From Phycisphaerales bacterium (GTDB lineage Bacteria > Planctomycetota > Phycisphaerae > Phycisphaerales > UBA1924): a stretch of DNA of 34,096 bases. This document shows, piece by piece, positions 1 through 8,214 of this stretch. The position numbers were made by a program, and so were the translations under genes. Numbering within the stretch: the stretch's first letter is position 1; each line of letters opens with the position of its first letter. The DNA lies in contig JAGQOH010000035.1 of the NCBI GenBank assembly GCA_020427635.1, positions 1 through 34,096 on the forward strand, written 5' to 3'. Under the pieces are notes generated by a model. It had not been told where the DNA came from, did not search any database, and worked only from the letters and a program-made list of their open reading frames with translations.

Positions 1-432
1 CGTTCGCCCATGTTCGGCGCTCGCAAAGTGTTAACCCATCAGCGCAACTGGGCCAAGGGCATCCCAACGCTGCAACTTGGCGGGCTCTTGGTGCGCTATG
101 AGGACCTGCACGAGCATCCTGAACGAGAATTGCAACGCATCGTCGAGTTCGCCCACATCCGGGGCATGACGCCTGACGTCATGCAGCGCGCCATCGAGTT
201 TGCCCGATTTGACAGCATGCGCGGACTCGAGGAGACATCCTTCTTCAAGAATGAGCGCTTGGAGCCCGGCGTCAAAGGAAAGGTGGAAACCTACAAGACC
301 CGGCGCGGCAAGTGCGGCGGGTGGCGCGATGAGCTCTCACCAGAAGATGTTGCCTATGTGAATCAAGTCTCCGAGGAGCTCGGGCACCCGTTCTATGCGC
401 CGACGAGTCCGATCGGCGCCGCGGGGCGATGA
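1..432 (+). CDS. Sulfotransferase family protein, C-terminal part (5' end cut by window edge)
   Basis: The reading frame is open from base 1 to the TGA at 430-432, so the ATG at 10 is probably internal and the true start lies outside the window. The visible 143 residues look like the C-terminal half of a sulfotransferase domain. They show the LLVRYEDL strand followed by a helix, where the family carries (V/L)xYEDL, and near the end TRRGKCGGWRDELSPED, which resembles the RKGxxGDWK PAPS-binding segment of the Sulfotransfer_1 family. The 5'-phosphosulfate-binding motif is not visible. The enzyme would transfer sulfate from PAPS to a sugar, lipid or protein hydroxyl; the acceptor is unknown. Its stop overlaps the next start as ATGA at 429-432, so the two sulfotransferases are translationally coupled and probably act in the same pathway. 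Confidence 0.8.
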   Translation, partial: RSPMFGARKVLTHQRNWAKGIPTLQLGGLLVRYEDLHEHPERELQRIVEFAHIRGMTPDVMQRAIEFARFDSMRGLEETSFFKNERLEPGVKGKVETYKTRRGKCGGWRDELSPEDVAYVNQVSEELGHPFYAPTSPIGAAGR

Positions 433-1370
433 ACGCACCGGCTCCCGACAGGCTCGACGACCCGTTCTTTATTGTTGGAGCACCGCGGTCCGGCACCACC
501 TTAGTGCAGGCGATCATTTCATCGCACTCGCGCATGCATGTGCCCGCGGAAACAGAGTTCTTCATGAAGTTCATCCCGCCGGACGCCGCCACGCAGGATG
601 AATCGACTTGGCAGGCGTATGTGGAGCGGTGGCTTGGTTCAATGCCGTTTCAGGAGCAAGGACTTGATGCAACGGCGTTCCGCGAGCGCCTGCAAACCAT
701 TGATCGCACGACGCGCGGTGTCTTCCTCGCGCTCTTGGCCGAACACGCTCGTGCAACCGGAAAACCGCGCATCGGCGAGAAGTCGCCCCACCACTGCCGA
801 CACATCGACGCGATGCTCATGGCGCTGCCCGAGGTGAAGATCATTCATGTCTACCGCGATCCGCGAGATGTTGTGGCATCGCGACTGCGCGTGCCGTGGA
901 CGCACGCATCACATCGACACCTGGCGAACAGTTGGCGCAAGGACCTGGAGCGACACCTGCGGTGCCTCAGCTCGCTGCCAAATGATCGCTACATGGGTCT
1001 GCAGCTAGAGGCACTGATTCTGCAGCCAGAAGAAGAGACCCGGTGCCTCTGCTCGTTTCTTGGCGAGACGTATGAGCCCGGCATGCTCGCCTTTCATGAG
1101 CGCAAGGATGCAGGCTTCACAGATCGTGAGGCTGCGTGGAAGAGTGGCACAAGGAAACCGCTCGACCCCAACGCCATCGGACGCTACCGCGAGACGTTGT
1201 CCAATCGCCAGGTCCATGACATCCAAGTCATCGCCGGCCCCCTGATGGAGCAGCTCGGGTATGCGCACGACTCCATTCGCCCCGGACTCCTATGGCCCAT
1301 GCTCGGCATGCTTGACGCAGTGCGCGATCGGGCGCACCGCCTTCGGCACAGTGTCCGCAAACGACTGTGA
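429..1370 (+). CDS. Sulfotransferase family protein (313 aa)
   Basis: Complete sulfotransferase-like protein. The 5'-phosphosulfate-binding loop is clear at residues 19-24 (PRSGTT, after FFIVGA). The 3'-phosphate-binding strand and helix is at about 138-150 (IIHVYRDPRDVVASRL, with RDPRD at 143-147). A histidine-rich stretch ESKSPHHCRHI-like region (EKSPHHCRHI) near residue 118 corresponds to the place where family members keep KTP or KSP. It likely transfers the sulfuryl group from PAPS in the cytoplasm to a small acceptor or glycan. The ATG overlaps the upstream TGA by four bases; a glycosyltransferase follows after 21 bases. No signal peptide or transmembrane segment is seen. The general family is secure and the acceptor cannot be told from sequence. 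Confidence 0.85.
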   Translation: MNAPAPDRLDDPFFIVGAPRSGTTLVQAIISSHSRMHVPAETEFFMKFIPPDAATQDESTWQAYVERWLGSMPFQEQGLDATAFRERLQTIDRTTRGVFLALLAEHARATGKPRIGEKSPHHCRHIDAMLMALPEVKIIHVYRDPRDVVASRLRVPWTHASHRHLANSWRKDLERHLRCLSSLPNDRYMGLQLEALILQPEEETRCLCSFLGETYEPGMLAFHERKDAGFTDREAAWKSGTRKPLDPNAIGRYRETLSNRQVHDIQVIAGPLMEQLGYAHDSIRPGLLWPMLGMLDAVRDRAHRLRHSVRKRL

Positions 1371-1375
1371 AGCGG

Positions 1376-1381
1376 TATCCT
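1376..1381 (+). promoter_or_regulatory. Possible -10 element before the glycosyltransferase
   Basis: TATCCT lies 10 bases before the ATG at 1392, in the short gap after the sulfotransferase stop. No Shine-Dalgarno sequence is visible. The same arrangement occurs before three other genes here (8230, 8758, 9328). No good -35 was found, so this is a weak call. Confidence 0.25.
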
Positions 1382-1391
1382 CTCGCGCTTC

Positions 1392-2498
1392 ATGGCCCCC
1401 TCCCGTCCAACGCGATCGGTGCTCATCATCGAAGCGGGTTTCCTCAAGAGCCGCCACGGCAAGCCCGTGCATGGGGTAGAGCTCTTTCGTTGGTACTTGA
1501 TCGAGCAGCTGATCGCACGGGGCGTGCAGGTGACGGTGTACTACGACCCTGCCTGGCGCGACCTGGTGCGCGAGCGATTCGGCACTCCTGACCACTGCGG
1601 AACACGCGGCTTGCATAATCGATTTACGGCGCCGCTGGGCGGTACAGTGAGCAACGCGGTTCATGCGATCGTTGATGCGAAGGCCCGTGGCGCAGGATTC
1701 GGTGTGGTCGTGTTTGGCAATGTCTGCCGCGGGCTGATTCCGGCGATGCAGTTGGCGCCCACACTGCGGATTGGACAGCGCTGCATGGGGTTCGCGCACA
1801 GGCGAGCGGCGCCGAATGCGGTGCGGTGCGCAAAGCGACTGCGCATGCCGATCGTTGCAGTTAGCGAACACGTCGCCAAACGGTTTCGCGAGCACGGGCA
1901 TGATGATGCCACCGTGTACTACGGCCTACCGAACGCGGACGTGTTTCACCCGAACGAAACGCCGCGTGAAGAGGACGGCCTCGTCCATTTCGTGCTGCTG
2001 GGGAGGCTGCCCAATGTGTCAAAGGGCATGCCCAAGGCGCTCGCCGCCTGGAACTTGCTGCGCGAATCGGTCCGAGATCGTTGCCGACTGCATCTGGTCG
2101 CGTTCATCGAGCCTACGCCGATCGCCATGCCGGGCGTCGTCGCGCACACCTGGACTCCCGCAGCTGAGATCCCGGCATTGCTGCGCAGCATGGACGTGAT
2201 GCTCGCGCTGTCAAGCAACGAAACATTCTCCCAGGCCATCGTGCAAGGCATGTTGACGGGGCTGCCGATCGTGGCAACGAGCTTGCCTGTCTATGTTGAA
2301 AAGCTCGACACGGGCGGCGGCATCGTCGCGGACGAACCTGAAGCGATCGCGGAAGCAATGCAACGATTGGCCAAAGATGCCTCCCTCCGCGCACAGATGG
2401 GAAGCGCCGGTCGGCAGACGGCCCTCGAACGCTACGTCTGGCGCACAGATGAGTGCATTGAACGGTTCTTGTTCCCACATGATGGACCAGCGCAATGA
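1392..2498 (+). CDS. Glycosyltransferase family 4-like protein (368 aa)
   Basis: A GT-B fold, group 1 glycosyltransferase. The N-terminal acceptor half (about 1-185) begins with the strand SVLIIEAGF and a loop KSRHGKPVHGVELFRW. The C-terminal nucleotide-sugar half starts near residue 195 (VHFVLLGRL, then SKGMPKAL) and contains SSNETFSQAIVQGMLTGLPIVATSLP. That is the place of the EX7E motif of GT4 enzymes; the second glutamate is glutamine here (E-x7-Q). It should move a sugar from a nucleotide donor onto a growing glycan or lipid carrier at the cytoplasmic face. Flanking sulfotransferases suggest the product is sulfated. The ATG at 1392 is chosen because it directly follows the upstream stop; no Shine-Dalgarno site is seen. 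Its TGA overlaps the next start (ATGA at 2495-2498). Confidence 0.85.
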   Translation: MAPSRPTRSVLIIEAGFLKSRHGKPVHGVELFRWYLIEQLIARGVQVTVYYDPAWRDLVRERFGTPDHCGTRGLHNRFTAPLGGTVSNAVHAIVDAKARGAGFGVVVFGNVCRGLIPAMQLAPTLRIGQRCMGFAHRRAAPNAVRCAKRLRMPIVAVSEHVAKRFREHGHDDATVYYGLPNADVFHPNETPREEDGLVHFVLLGRLPNVSKGMPKALAAWNLLRESVRDRCRLHLVAFIEPTPIAMPGVVAHTWTPAAEIPALLRSMDVMLALSSNETFSQAIVQGMLTGLPIVATSLPVYVEKLDTGGGIVADEPEAIAEAMQRLAKDASLRAQMGSAGRQTALERYVWRTDECIERFLFPHDGPAQ

Positions 2499-3517
2499 AC
2501 CAAATGCATGACCCAGATGCGCCTCCAAGCCCCGTGGCATTGGCCGACGTACAAGCTGCCGCGGAGCGCATCAACGGCGTTGCGAACCATACGCCCACGC
2601 TCACGAGCCGAACCGTTGATGACATGACTGGCGCTCGCGTGTGTTTCAAGTGTGAGAATCTGCAGCGTGTTGGCGCCTTCAAATTCCGAGGCGCATACAA
2701 CGCACTTGCCCAACTTTCAGACGAGCAGAAGCGAGCCGGCGTGCTGACCTATTCGTCGGGCAATCATGCCCAGGCGATCGCACTGGCGGGCCGACTGCTC
2801 CATGTGCCAACCACGATCATCATGCCACGCGATGCACCGCGCGTGAAATTGGAAGCAACAAATGGATATCTCGGGCCCGCCAGCGAAGTGATTCTGTATG
2901 ACCGGACCGAAGAAACGCGCGAGGCGCTGGGGGCACGCATCGCGCATGAGCGCGGGCTGACGATCGTGCCGCCCTATGACCACCCCCACATCATTGCAGG
3001 CCAAGGTACCGTCGCGCTGGAATTGTTCGAGGACGTTGGGCACTTAGACCGCTTGTTCGTGTGCGTCGGCGGCGGCGGATTGCTGTCCGGGTGCGCGATC
3101 GCGGCACGTGGCGTATGCCAACCCTGCAAGGTGATTGGCGTGGAGCCCGCAAACGCCGATGATGCAGCGCGCAGCTTTCGCACTCGCACACTCCACACGG
3201 TGCACAATCCTGACACGATTGCGGACGGTGCACGCACGCCAAGCCTGGGACGTTGGACATTTCCGCTCGTGCTCGCAAACGTGGACGACGTCATGACCGT
3301 CACCGAGGATGAGATCGTTCGAGCGATGCGCTTGATCTGGGAACGACTGCGCCTCGTCGTCGAACCAACTGGAGCACTGGCGCTTGCAGGGTTGCTGCAG
3401 GTCGCAAAGTGCGCGCAGGACACCGTGAAGGCTCAGCACATCGGCGTCATCATCTCTGGCGGCAACGCGGACATTCAACGCTGCGTGCAACGCATGTGCG
3501 AGATGGACGCACGATGA
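2495..3517 (+). CDS. PLP-dependent threonine/serine dehydratase or serine racemase-like enzyme (340 aa)
   Basis: Fold-type II PLP enzyme of the threonine ammonia-lyase/serine racemase group. The Schiff-base lysine is K63 within AFKFRGAYNAL. It is followed by SSGNHAQA, which contacts the substrate carboxylate, by the phosphate-cradling glycine loop VGGGGLLSG, and near the end by ISGGN, where the serine contacts the pyridine nitrogen. At 340 residues it has the catalytic domain only. There is no C-terminal ACT regulatory domain, so it is not the isoleucine-feedback biosynthetic form. Likely reactions are L-threonine or L-serine deamination to the 2-oxo acid, or serine racemisation; hydroxyaspartate dehydratase is also possible. 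It overlaps the genes on both sides by four bases, so it is transcribed with the surface-glycan genes, an unexplained pairing. Confidence 0.88.
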   Translation: MNQMHDPDAPPSPVALADVQAAAERINGVANHTPTLTSRTVDDMTGARVCFKCENLQRVGAFKFRGAYNALAQLSDEQKRAGVLTYSSGNHAQAIALAGRLLHVPTTIIMPRDAPRVKLEATNGYLGPASEVILYDRTEETREALGARIAHERGLTIVPPYDHPHIIAGQGTVALELFEDVGHLDRLFVCVGGGGLLSGCAIAARGVCQPCKVIGVEPANADDAARSFRTRTLHTVHNPDTIADGARTPSLGRWTFPLVLANVDDVMTVTEDEIVRAMRLIWERLRLVVEPTGALALAGLLQVAKCAQDTVKAQHIGVIISGGNADIQRCVQRMCEMDAR

Positions 3518-4101
3518 CCAAGCCCTCCTCCAGACAGCGATGCCCATGGTGTGGCGACGACCCTCTGTACGTGCAGTACCACGATGAGGAATGGGGCGTG
3601 CCGAGCTGGGACGATCGACATCTGTTTGAGATGCTTTGCCTTGAAGGCGCACAGGCGGGGCTTGCGTGGATCACGATCCTGCGTAAGCGTGAAGGGTATC
3701 GAAAACGGTTCCACAACTTCGACATCGCCCGGTGTGCCCGCCTGACGGACAACGCCCTCGCAGAGGCGCTGAATGACCCTGGCATCGTGCGCGCAAAGCT
3801 CAAGGTCGAAGCCATTCGCAAGAACGCGAGAGCGGCCCAACACGTCATCGAACGGGAAGGTTCATTCGCGCCCTGGCTCTGGTCGTTCGTTGACGACCGC
3901 CCCGTCGTCAATCAGTTCCAGACACTCAAGCAGATCCCCGCGACGACAACGCAAAGCACCGCCCTGAGCAAGGCCTTGAAGCGATCTGGCTTCACGTTCG
4001 TCGGCCCAACGATCTGCTACGCATTCATGCAGGCAGTCGGCATGGTCAACGATCACCTCGTGAACTGCCCGCGCCATACGGTCGTGCAGCACCTAGTCTA
4101 A
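3514..4101 (+). CDS. tag: DNA-3-methyladenine glycosylase I (195 aa)
   Basis: Removes 3-methyladenine from alkylated DNA, starting base excision repair. The sequence closely follows the Tag family: CPWCGDDPLYVQYHDEEWG at the start, LFEMLCLEGAQAGLAWITIL with the conserved glutamate at about E44, and SKALKRSGFTFVGPTICYAFMQAVGMVNDH near the end. The zinc ligands of Tag can be matched: C10, H23, and the His and Cys of NDHLVNC close to the C-terminus. The start at 3514 overlaps the upstream TGA (ATGA) and gives the usual length of about 190 residues; the frame stays open upstream to 3409 but that part overlaps the dehydratase and does not match the family. Its stop overlaps the stop of the convergent sulfotransferase by four bases. 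Confidence 0.95.
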   Translation: MTKPSSRQRCPWCGDDPLYVQYHDEEWGVPSWDDRHLFEMLCLEGAQAGLAWITILRKREGYRKRFHNFDIARCARLTDNALAEALNDPGIVRAKLKVEAIRKNARAAQHVIEREGSFAPWLWSFVDDRPVVNQFQTLKQIPATTTQSTALSKALKRSGFTFVGPTICYAFMQAVGMVNDHLVNCPRHTVVQHLV

Positions 4102-5057
4102 TCGCGCCCCACATCAGTGGCTTGTTCATGGATCCACGTCGCATCCTTGGCATAGCCCAAGGCAATCAAGAGTTCTCCCGCCACGGCGTGGAAGTCATGA
4201 CGCTCATTCAATGTCATGTCACGCCGCCAACGCGACAAACTCGATTGCTGCACATGCTGATCCGCGTTTCGATTGTTCATCAAGCGCAGTGATGCGTCGC
4301 TCAAAGTCCCCGTCGCCACGAGCATCCGCTCGTCAAATGGCTCTTCGATAAACGTGCACACCTCGCGCAGGACGGCTTCGGTGTCCGTAACCAAACGCTC
4401 ATAGCGCACCTCCAAGCAGCGCGGGTGTGCAAGAAAAGCCATCCCGGCGCTCGTATCGTGGAACCAGCGCATCGCGCCATTGCGAATCGGTCGGTTTACA
4501 CGCGCGGCGACGACCTTGCCGTGACGCACCGTCTCGCGCGGGTGGTTGCGCAGCGAACAAGCGACATCGCGCCCGTCGCGCACGCAGTGAATGAACTTTC
4601 CATATGGAAAGGCGGACAGGATCTTGGGCAGCGCGCGCACATTGCGCGGGGTCTTGTCGGCCCAACGGGGCTTCTTCTCCCGCTCAGCGTGCGCTCGGAA
4701 GAACCGCTCGCAGAAGCTGATCAGTGACGGGGCATCCTTCGCCATCCGTTCAACGCGACTTGGATCAAGCTCCCACTCAACTGCAATGCGCCTTGGGTTG
4801 ATCAAATCACAAAGGAACGCCGTCTCCGGTCCGCACGCGATCGCAGGATGCCGGTTGAGCATCTCACGCAGGAGCGTGGTGCCCGACCGACCGCAGCCTC
4901 CGATGAACACCGCTGGATCGTTGCAAAGATCATCCGAGGCATACCAGGGCGCCACATTGATGTAGAACTCGCGCAGCCGCTGACGCGCGATCCGGTTCGC
5001 GCGCGAAACGCCAAACAGCGACACAACGTCGAGCAATGAGCCCTTGGGCGGGGACAT
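4098..5057 (-). CDS. Sulfotransferase family protein (319 aa)
   Basis: Third sulfotransferase of the window, on the opposite strand. The PAPS 5'-phosphosulfate loop is GRSGTT at about 56-61, preceded by the strand AVFIGGC. The 3'-phosphate-binding element is FIHCVRDGRDVACSL near residue 160, and KTPRN at about 135 matches the family's KTP segment. It probably uses PAPS to sulfate a glycan or lipid. The ATG at 5057 is chosen; a GTG at 5075 would add six residues. It lies 42 bases downstream of hppA on the same strand and may be read from the hppA promoter. It differs clearly from the sulfotransferase at 429, so it is not a recent duplicate. Acceptor unknown. Confidence 0.82.
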   Translation of the reverse strand: MSPPKGSLLDVVSLFGVSRANRIARQRLREFYINVAPWYASDDLCNDPAVFIGGCGRSGTTLLREMLNRHPAIACGPETAFLCDLINPRRIAVEWELDPSRVERMAKDAPSLISFCERFFRAHAEREKKPRWADKTPRNVRALPKILSAFPYGKFIHCVRDGRDVACSLRNHPRETVRHGKVVAARVNRPIRNGAMRWFHDTSAGMAFLAHPRCLEVRYERLVTDTEAVLREVCTFIEEPFDERMLVATGTLSDASLRLMNNRNADQHVQQSSLSRWRRDMTLNERHDFHAVAGELLIALGYAKDATWIHEQATDVGRD

Positions 5058-5099
5058 ACCACGCCGTTCTAACACATTGTTGGCCCAATCGCCTCGGCG

Positions 5100-7751
5100 C
5101 TAGTTCAGCCCCATCATGGCGCTGATCTGCGGACCGAACTTGACCGTCAGGCCCGCAAACACAACCGAAACGATCGAAATAAGCTTGATGAGAATGTTGA
5201 GCGACGGCCCCGAGGTGTCCTTGAAGGGATCGCCCACGGTGTCGCCCACGACAGTCGCCTTGTGATCGTCCGAGCCCTTGCCATAAACGATCAGCGAGCC
5301 CTTCCCAGCACTCACCGCGTCCTGCGCACGGGCGAGAATGGTCTCGCGCACTTCCGCAGGCACTTTCGAGGCCTCGGCGCCACCCGCGACCATTTGGTCC
5401 GCCGTGATCTTGCCGTAAGACTCAATAAGCTTCTTCGCGTTGTCCCACGCTCCACCAGCGTTCGCCATGAAGATCGCGACCGCGAAGCCCGAGGTCAGCC
5501 CGCCGGCAAGCATGCCCACCACGCCCGGCACCGAGAGCACCAGGCCAACAACGATCGGCACCGCAATCGCAAGCGCCGACGGGATGACCATCTCCCTTTG
5601 AGCGCCCGCCGTCGAAATCGCCACGCAATTGGCATAGTCGGGATAGTGATGGCCTTCGTGATCGACGCCATCCAGTGGCCAGTTGTCGGGATTTGCCACG
5701 TCGGCTTCCGACATGCCCTTCCCACGCAGCGCCGCCCGGATGAAGCCGAACTGGCGTCGACACTCACCCATCATCGCGTATGCCGCGCGACCCACCGCCG
5801 ACATCGTCAATGCGCAGAACAGAAATGCCAGCAGCACACCAATGAACACGCCGCCCAGCACGCTCGGGTTCAACAGCGAGACGTCATAGAAGTGCAGCAC
5901 ATCCGAGATGGTGCTCTTCGAGGCCAGCACAGCCTCGACCTGCATGCCGTTCAGCGCGATTTCCTTGTCGCCATGGAACGAAACCGGATAGTCCTTCCCC
6001 GCCACGAGCGCCTCGACCGCATCGAGATGGCTGTCCGTGCGATCGAGCATGGCGCCGTCCAGGGTTTCGCCCCCGGTATTGACCGCGAACTTGCCATGGC
6101 CTTCATAGACCGCGTGCATCGGGGCGATGTTCTTCCCTTCGCCGAAGGTCTGCGCCTGCGTGCCGATCTGCACCTGCACGACCTGGATGAACGCCGCAAA
6201 GAGCGCGAGCGCCGTCAACGCCGCCGAGCCGATGGCAAAGCCCTTGCCGGTCGCCGCTGTCGTGTTGCCAAGCGAATCAAGCATGTCGGTGCGTTCACGG
6301 ACATGCGGGGGCTGGTGGGTCATCTCTGCATTGCCGCCCGCGTTGTCCGCGATCGGTCCATAGGCATCCGTCGCCAACGTAATGCCAAGCGTCGACAGCA
6401 TGCCCACCGCGGCAATGCCCACGCCGTACAGACCCATGAGGAAGTTCTCACCACCGCCTGCAAAGCTGAACGCCGCGATGATTGCAATCACAACCGTGAG
6501 CAGCGACGCCCAGGTGGACTTCATGCCCTCAGCAATGCCGCCAATAATCACCGTGGCCGGACCCGTGAGAGCCTGCTGCGCAATGCGCTTCGTCGGAGCA
6601 TGCTCATAGGACGTGTAATACTCCGTGGCGTAAGCGATCACGAGACCCGCAACCAGACCCGCGACGATCGAAAGCCCAAGACCCCACCATTGGAATGGCA
6701 GGGCCGCGCCCTCGCCGCCCTCCTTGCCAAGCAGGAACCACAGCAGCGCAAACGCAGCAACAATAATCAGGCCCGAGGCGACATAGACGCCCTTGTGCAG
6801 CCCTTTGAGCAACTGCGCGAACGACGCCCCTTCTTTCGCCTTCACCGTGAACACGCCGATGATCGAGCAGAAGATGCCGATCCCCGCCAGCGCCAACGGC
6901 GCCGAGGCAAGCAGCAAGCCAAAGCGCGTCGCCTCCGCCGCGTCGCTCGTGAAGCTCACCGCAGCAGCCGCACCAAGGGCCATCGTCGCAAGGATCGAGC
7001 CGTAGTAAGACTCGTACAGGTCAGCGCCCATGCCGGCAACGTCACCAACGTTGTCGCCAACGTTGTCCGCAATCGTCGCCGGGTTGCGGGCGTCGTCTTC
7101 AGGAATGCCGGCTTCGACCTTGCCAACAAGGTCAGCGCCAACGTCGGCAGCCTTGGTGTAAATACCGCCACCCACACGAGCAAACAGCGCCTGCGTCGAC
7201 GCGCCCATGCCGTAGCTCAGCATGATGGTCGTCAGCTCAGTGATGCCAAAGTCCGTGAAGTTGTTGAGGATGAAAAACCATGCAGAGGCATCGAACAACG
7301 CGAAGCCCACGACGACCAGGCCCATGACCGCGCCCGAGCGGAATGCGACAGTCAGGCCCTCGTTCAGGCTGTTCTTCGCAGCGAAGGTCGTGCGGGCAGA
7401 CGCGTTCGTCGCCATCTTCATGCCAAACCATCCGCACAAGCCGGAGAACAAGCCTGCGATCGGCACGCCCAGCATCGACAATGCCGGCTGAAGCTTCAGC
7501 GCAAACAGAATGCCAAGGAAGATCACCAGCACCACAAACACGCCCGCAACAACCTTGTACTGCCGCGTCAGATATGCCATCGCGCCGTCACGAACTGCCG
7601 CGGCGATGCGGATCATGTCAGGCTCGCCTTCCGAGCGCGACATGACACTCTTGAAGAACGTGAACGCCATCAACAGGGCGGCGATCGCGCCCGCGGGGGC
7701 CACCCAATAGACAGGGTGCAACGATGCTGCAAGCGTGTGCAGATGACTCAC
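5100..7751 (-). CDS. hppA: Membrane-bound, ion-pumping pyrophosphatase (883 aa)
   Basis: Integral membrane enzyme that hydrolyses pyrophosphate to phosphate and pumps H+ and/or Na+ out of the cytoplasm. Family hallmarks are the PPi and Mg-binding segments DVGADLVGKVE and DNVGDNVGDVAGMGADLYES, plus the C-terminal DTVGDPFKDTSGPSLNIL. The potassium-dependence position reads GNTTAA (G495 to A500); alanine here, rather than GNTTKA, marks the K+-dependent subfamily in established work. Whether it pumps Na+ or H+ cannot be settled by eye. About 16 membrane helices are expected. Unusual is an insertion of roughly 95 hydrophilic residues (about 524-622) between the GNTTAA helix region and the conserved LLNPSVLGG helix; the family is usually about 670-770 residues. 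The GTG at 7751 is chosen because AGGAG sits six bases before it; a TTG at 7787 lacks this. Confidence 0.95.
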   Translation of the reverse strand: MSHLHTLAASLHPVYWVAPAGAIAALLMAFTFFKSVMSRSEGEPDMIRIAAAVRDGAMAYLTRQYKVVAGVFVVLVIFLGILFALKLQPALSMLGVPIAGLFSGLCGWFGMKMATNASARTTFAAKNSLNEGLTVAFRSGAVMGLVVVGFALFDASAWFFILNNFTDFGITELTTIMLSYGMGASTQALFARVGGGIYTKAADVGADLVGKVEAGIPEDDARNPATIADNVGDNVGDVAGMGADLYESYYGSILATMALGAAAAVSFTSDAAEATRFGLLLASAPLALAGIGIFCSIIGVFTVKAKEGASFAQLLKGLHKGVYVASGLIIVAAFALLWFLLGKEGGEGAALPFQWWGLGLSIVAGLVAGLVIAYATEYYTSYEHAPTKRIAQQALTGPATVIIGGIAEGMKSTWASLLTVVIAIIAAFSFAGGGENFLMGLYGVGIAAVGMLSTLGITLATDAYGPIADNAGGNAEMTHQPPHVRERTDMLDSLGNTTAATGKGFAIGSAALTALALFAAFIQVVQVQIGTQAQTFGEGKNIAPMHAVYEGHGKFAVNTGGETLDGAMLDRTDSHLDAVEALVAGKDYPVSFHGDKEIALNGMQVEAVLASKSTISDVLHFYDVSLLNPSVLGGVFIGVLLAFLFCALTMSAVGRAAYAMMGECRRQFGFIRAALRGKGMSEADVANPDNWPLDGVDHEGHHYPDYANCVAISTAGAQREMVIPSALAIAVPIVVGLVLSVPGVVGMLAGGLTSGFAVAIFMANAGGAWDNAKKLIESYGKITADQMVAGGAEASKVPAEVRETILARAQDAVSAGKGSLIVYGKGSDDHKATVVGDTVGDPFKDTSGPSLNILIKLISIVSVVFAGLTVKFGPQISAMMGLN

Positions 7752-7757
7752 GGCCAA

Positions 7758-7762
7758 CTCCT
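7758..7762 (-). promoter_or_regulatory. Shine-Dalgarno site deciding the hppA start
   Basis: On the minus strand AGGAG lies six bases before the GTG at 7751. This favours that start over the TTG at 7787, which has no such site. Confidence 0.6.
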
Positions 7763-7879
7763 CTTCGACTTGATCATGCCGCGGCAATGCGGCGTATGTT
7801 TGTGATCGCTTACACGCGCCCGGAGGAGATCACGATCACCTCGTTGTCGCGGCGCTTCCAGTGATGAACCAACGTGAGC

Positions 7880-8068
7880 TCAGCGTGCCGACACCGCGCG
7901 CCGCGGACCGCCCTTGCGGATCGCGCGACGACGACGCTCGGAAGGCTTCTCGTAAAAAGCCTTGCGCTTGATGTCCTTGGTGAGACCTTCTTTCTCACAC
8001 ATCTTCTTGAAGCGGCGCATCATCTGCTCAACACTCTCGCCGCCGCGCGCTTTAATACGAATCGCCAT
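7880..8068 (-). CDS. rpsU: 30S ribosomal protein S21 (62 aa)
   Basis: Small basic ribosomal protein of the 30S platform near the anti-Shine-Dalgarno end of 16S rRNA. It matches S21: starts MAIRIKARGGESVEQMMRRF, continues KKMCEKEGLTKDIKRKAFYEKPSERRRR, and ends in an arginine-rich tail. In the family this tail contacts rRNA. The ATG at 8068 is chosen because S21 proteins begin at this point; the frame stays open to 8155 but that part has no similarity. GAGGA lies 12 bases upstream, a loose Shine-Dalgarno spacing. hppA follows 128 bases downstream on the same strand. A divergent nuclease gene starts 161 bases away. Confidence 0.95.
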   Translation of the reverse strand: MAIRIKARGGESVEQMMRRFKKMCEKEGLTKDIKRKAFYEKPSERRRRAIRKGGPRRAVSAR

Positions 8069-8149
8069 GATTGATACAGGTCCTCTCGCGGACGACGTTC
8101 TGGGCTCGCCCGCGTGTGCTTGGTTGCCGGCCGGGTGACTCGGTTCGAG

Positions 8150-8164
8150 CCGCATAGTATGCGG
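8150..8164. promoter_or_regulatory. 15-base perfect palindrome in the rpsU/NYN divergent region
   Basis: CCGCATA-G-TATGCGG is a perfect inverted repeat with 7-base arms. It lies between the divergent starts of rpsU (8068) and the NYN nuclease (8230) and overlaps the predicted -10 of the rpsU promoter. That position would suit a repressor operator, or an RNA hairpin near the 5' end of the rpsU transcript. Function is inferred from position only. Confidence 0.45.
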
Positions 8165-8184
8165 ATCTAGGCCCCGACCTGCAA
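8156..8184 (-). promoter_or_regulatory. Candidate sigma70-type promoter for rpsU
   Basis: On the minus strand, TTGCAG (8184-8179) and CATACT (8161-8156) are separated by 17 bases. The expected transcription start is near 8149, giving a leader of about 80 bases before the rpsU ATG. The hexamers match the consensus at 3/6 and 4/6 positions. CATACT with the same 17-base spacing recurs before the LEPR gene (18432-18460). Confidence 0.4.
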
Positions 8185-8214
8185 ATCGAGGTCGATCTGG
8201 GTCGAGCCACGCCC

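Noticed and set aside
1290..1901. Minus-strand frame of 203 codons over the sulfotransferase and glycosyltransferase genes
   Set aside because: Antisense to two conserved genes, with a composition typical of shadow frames.
5262..7805. Open frame of 847 codons on the plus strand, antisense to hppA
   Set aside because: The product is an arginine/histidine-rich string with no family likeness, and the opposite strand encodes an unmistakable membrane pyrophosphatase. It is a high-GC shadow frame.
7810..7998. Minus-strand frame of 62 codons between rpsU and hppA
   Set aside because: Most of it overlaps rpsU in another frame and the sequence has no family likeness; the space before hppA seems to be leader.
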